In this document: one piece after another, positions 63,505 to 64,000 of the stretch
How the letters are laid out: every line of letters starts with the position of its first letter
Numbering within the stretch: position 1 is the stretch's first letter
NCBI GenBank assembly: GCA_963762165.1
Contig: CAVXJN010000003.1
Location: 1,240,001 to 1,304,000 of the forward strand
Direction: 5' to 3'
DNA: 64,000 bases
Source of the DNA: CAVXJN01 sp963762165
GTDB taxonomy: Bacteria; Pseudomonadota; Gammaproteobacteria; JASBUN01
The notes under the pieces: model-generated
The model's input: only the letters and a program-made list of their open reading frames with translations
Told to the model about the DNA's origin: nothing
Databases searched by the model: none
Position numbers and translations under genes: made by a program

Positions 63505-64000
63505 TCAAAGGTACGGCTGCAGTTGTGCCTGCAGGGTCCCTTGCGCCTCCATGATCAGTTCGCACACTTCCCGCGCGGCGCCGCGGCCGCCACCGCTGGG
63601 CGTCTGCCAATGGGCGTGCTGTTTGACCAGTGGATGGGCATCCTGCACCGCGATGGCGAGCCCGACCCGGTGCATGACCGGTAAATCGACCACGTCATCG
63701 CCGACATAGGCGATGGCTTCAGGCGCAATGCCCAATTGCTGCAGCAGATGTTCGAAGCCGACCAGTTTGTCGCGCTGCCCCTGGTAGACGTGCTCGATAC
63801 CGAGATCGGAGACCCGGTGTTTGACCACGTCGGAACTGCGTCCGGTGATGATTGCAATGGGCACGCCGCTGGCCTGCAGCATTTTCATACCGTGGCCGTC
63901 GCGGGAATAAAATGCCTTGTATTCTTGGCCGTCGTCGCCGAGCAACAGGCTGCCGTCGGTGAGCACGCCGTCGACATCGAATATCACCAATCGGATCTGG
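63505..64000 (-). CDS. kdsC: 3-deoxy-D-manno-octulosonate 8-phosphate phosphatase (5' end outside window)
   Basis: KdsC is a HAD-family phosphatase that makes Kdo for the LPS inner core. About 164 residues are visible; the frame continues past base 64000. Motif I is VIFDVDGVLTDG, motif II IAIITGRSSDVV, and motif III/IV lies in AIAYVGDDVVDLPVM. The kdsC-lptC-lptA-lptB-rpoN order matches E. coli. Confidence 0.96.
   Translation of the reverse strand, partial: QIRLVIFDVDGVLTDGSLLLGDDGQEYKAFYSRDGHGMKMLQASGVPIAIITGRSSDVVKHRVSDLGIEHVYQGQRDKLVGFEHLLQQLGIAPEAIAYVGDDVVDLPVMHRVGLAIAVQDAHPLVKQHAHWQTPSGGGRGAAREVCELIMEAQGTLQAQLQPYL

Noticed and set aside
1..64000. CRISPR arrays, insertion sequences, prophage, tRNA or rRNA genes
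   Set aside because: No regularly spaced repeats, transposase or integrase motifs, terminal inverted repeats or cloverleaf sequences were seen on either strand.

Overview
The window is ordinary, gene-dense chromosome from a high-GC gammaproteobacterium. This rests on gene content and order: tuf-S10-spc-alpha ribosomal operons, miaB-ybeZ-ybeY-corC-lnt, leuS-lptE-holA-proA-nadD-rsfS-rlmH, and rpoN-hpf-ptsN-hprK-rapZ-EIIA-HPr-EI-mgtE. The last arrangement, with HPr kinase and a mannose-type EIIA, recalls Xanthomonadales and related deep gammaproteobacteria. No species can be named from sequence alone. I found no tRNA, rRNA, insertion sequence, phage gene or CRISPR array.

Layout. 1-14.4 kb (+): the 3' end of tuf, then the complete S10, spc and alpha operons from rpsJ to rplQ, including secY and rpoA, closed by a strong intrinsic terminator. 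14.6-17.3 kb (+): a dCache chemoreceptor and a SAM hydroxide adenosyltransferase. 17.3-22.3 kb: uvrA (-), divergent from yajR and ssb (+). 22.4-29.0 kb (+): a nucleotide-sugar block making GDP-mannose (manC), UDP-galactose (galE) and dTDP-rhamnose (rmlBACD), ending with the APS kinase gene cysC. 29.1-34.5 kb (+): miaB, ybeZ, ybeY, corC, lnt. A ybeL-like gene lies at 34.5-35.0 kb (-). 35.1-53.1 kb (+): leuS, lptE, holA, proA, nadD, rsfS, rlmH, maf, rng, yhdP, a small secreted unknown, a nitrilase-family gene, tldD and pmbA, with darP on (-). 53.1-64.0 kb (-): a reverse-strand block running kdsC, lptC, lptA, lptB, rpoN, hpf, ptsN, hprK, rapZ, EIIA, HPr, EI, mgtE.

The most notable property is the state of the sequence. 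Nine genes between 31.5 and 57.4 kb (ybeY, lnt, leuS, lptE, holA, rng, mgtE, ptsI, rapZ) carry single-base frameshifts, and holA also has an in-frame stop. I count 19 indels: 16 extra bases and 3 missing bases, many in short homopolymers. In every case, undoing the indels gives an open frame whose length is a multiple of three and near the family norm (for example rng 489 aa, holA 345 aa, rapZ 285 aa). Several of these genes are essential, so base-calling or assembly error is far more likely than gene decay. The errors also create false architectures: a RapZ-EIIA fusion, an EI-MgtE read-through frame and an mgtE/pmbA overlap.

Functionally the window joins translation and secretion, envelope building (LPS transport by LptA/B/C/E, Kdo supply by KdsC, lipoprotein acylation by Lnt, sugar precursors) and a regulatory PTS (EI, HPr, EIIA-Ntr, EIIA-Man, HprK, RapZ) beside sigma-54. 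I see no convincing new biological system. The better leads are the lone cysC beside sugar-nucleotide genes, the structured leader of the chemoreceptor gene, the zinc-type S4, and the small secreted unknown beside yhdP.
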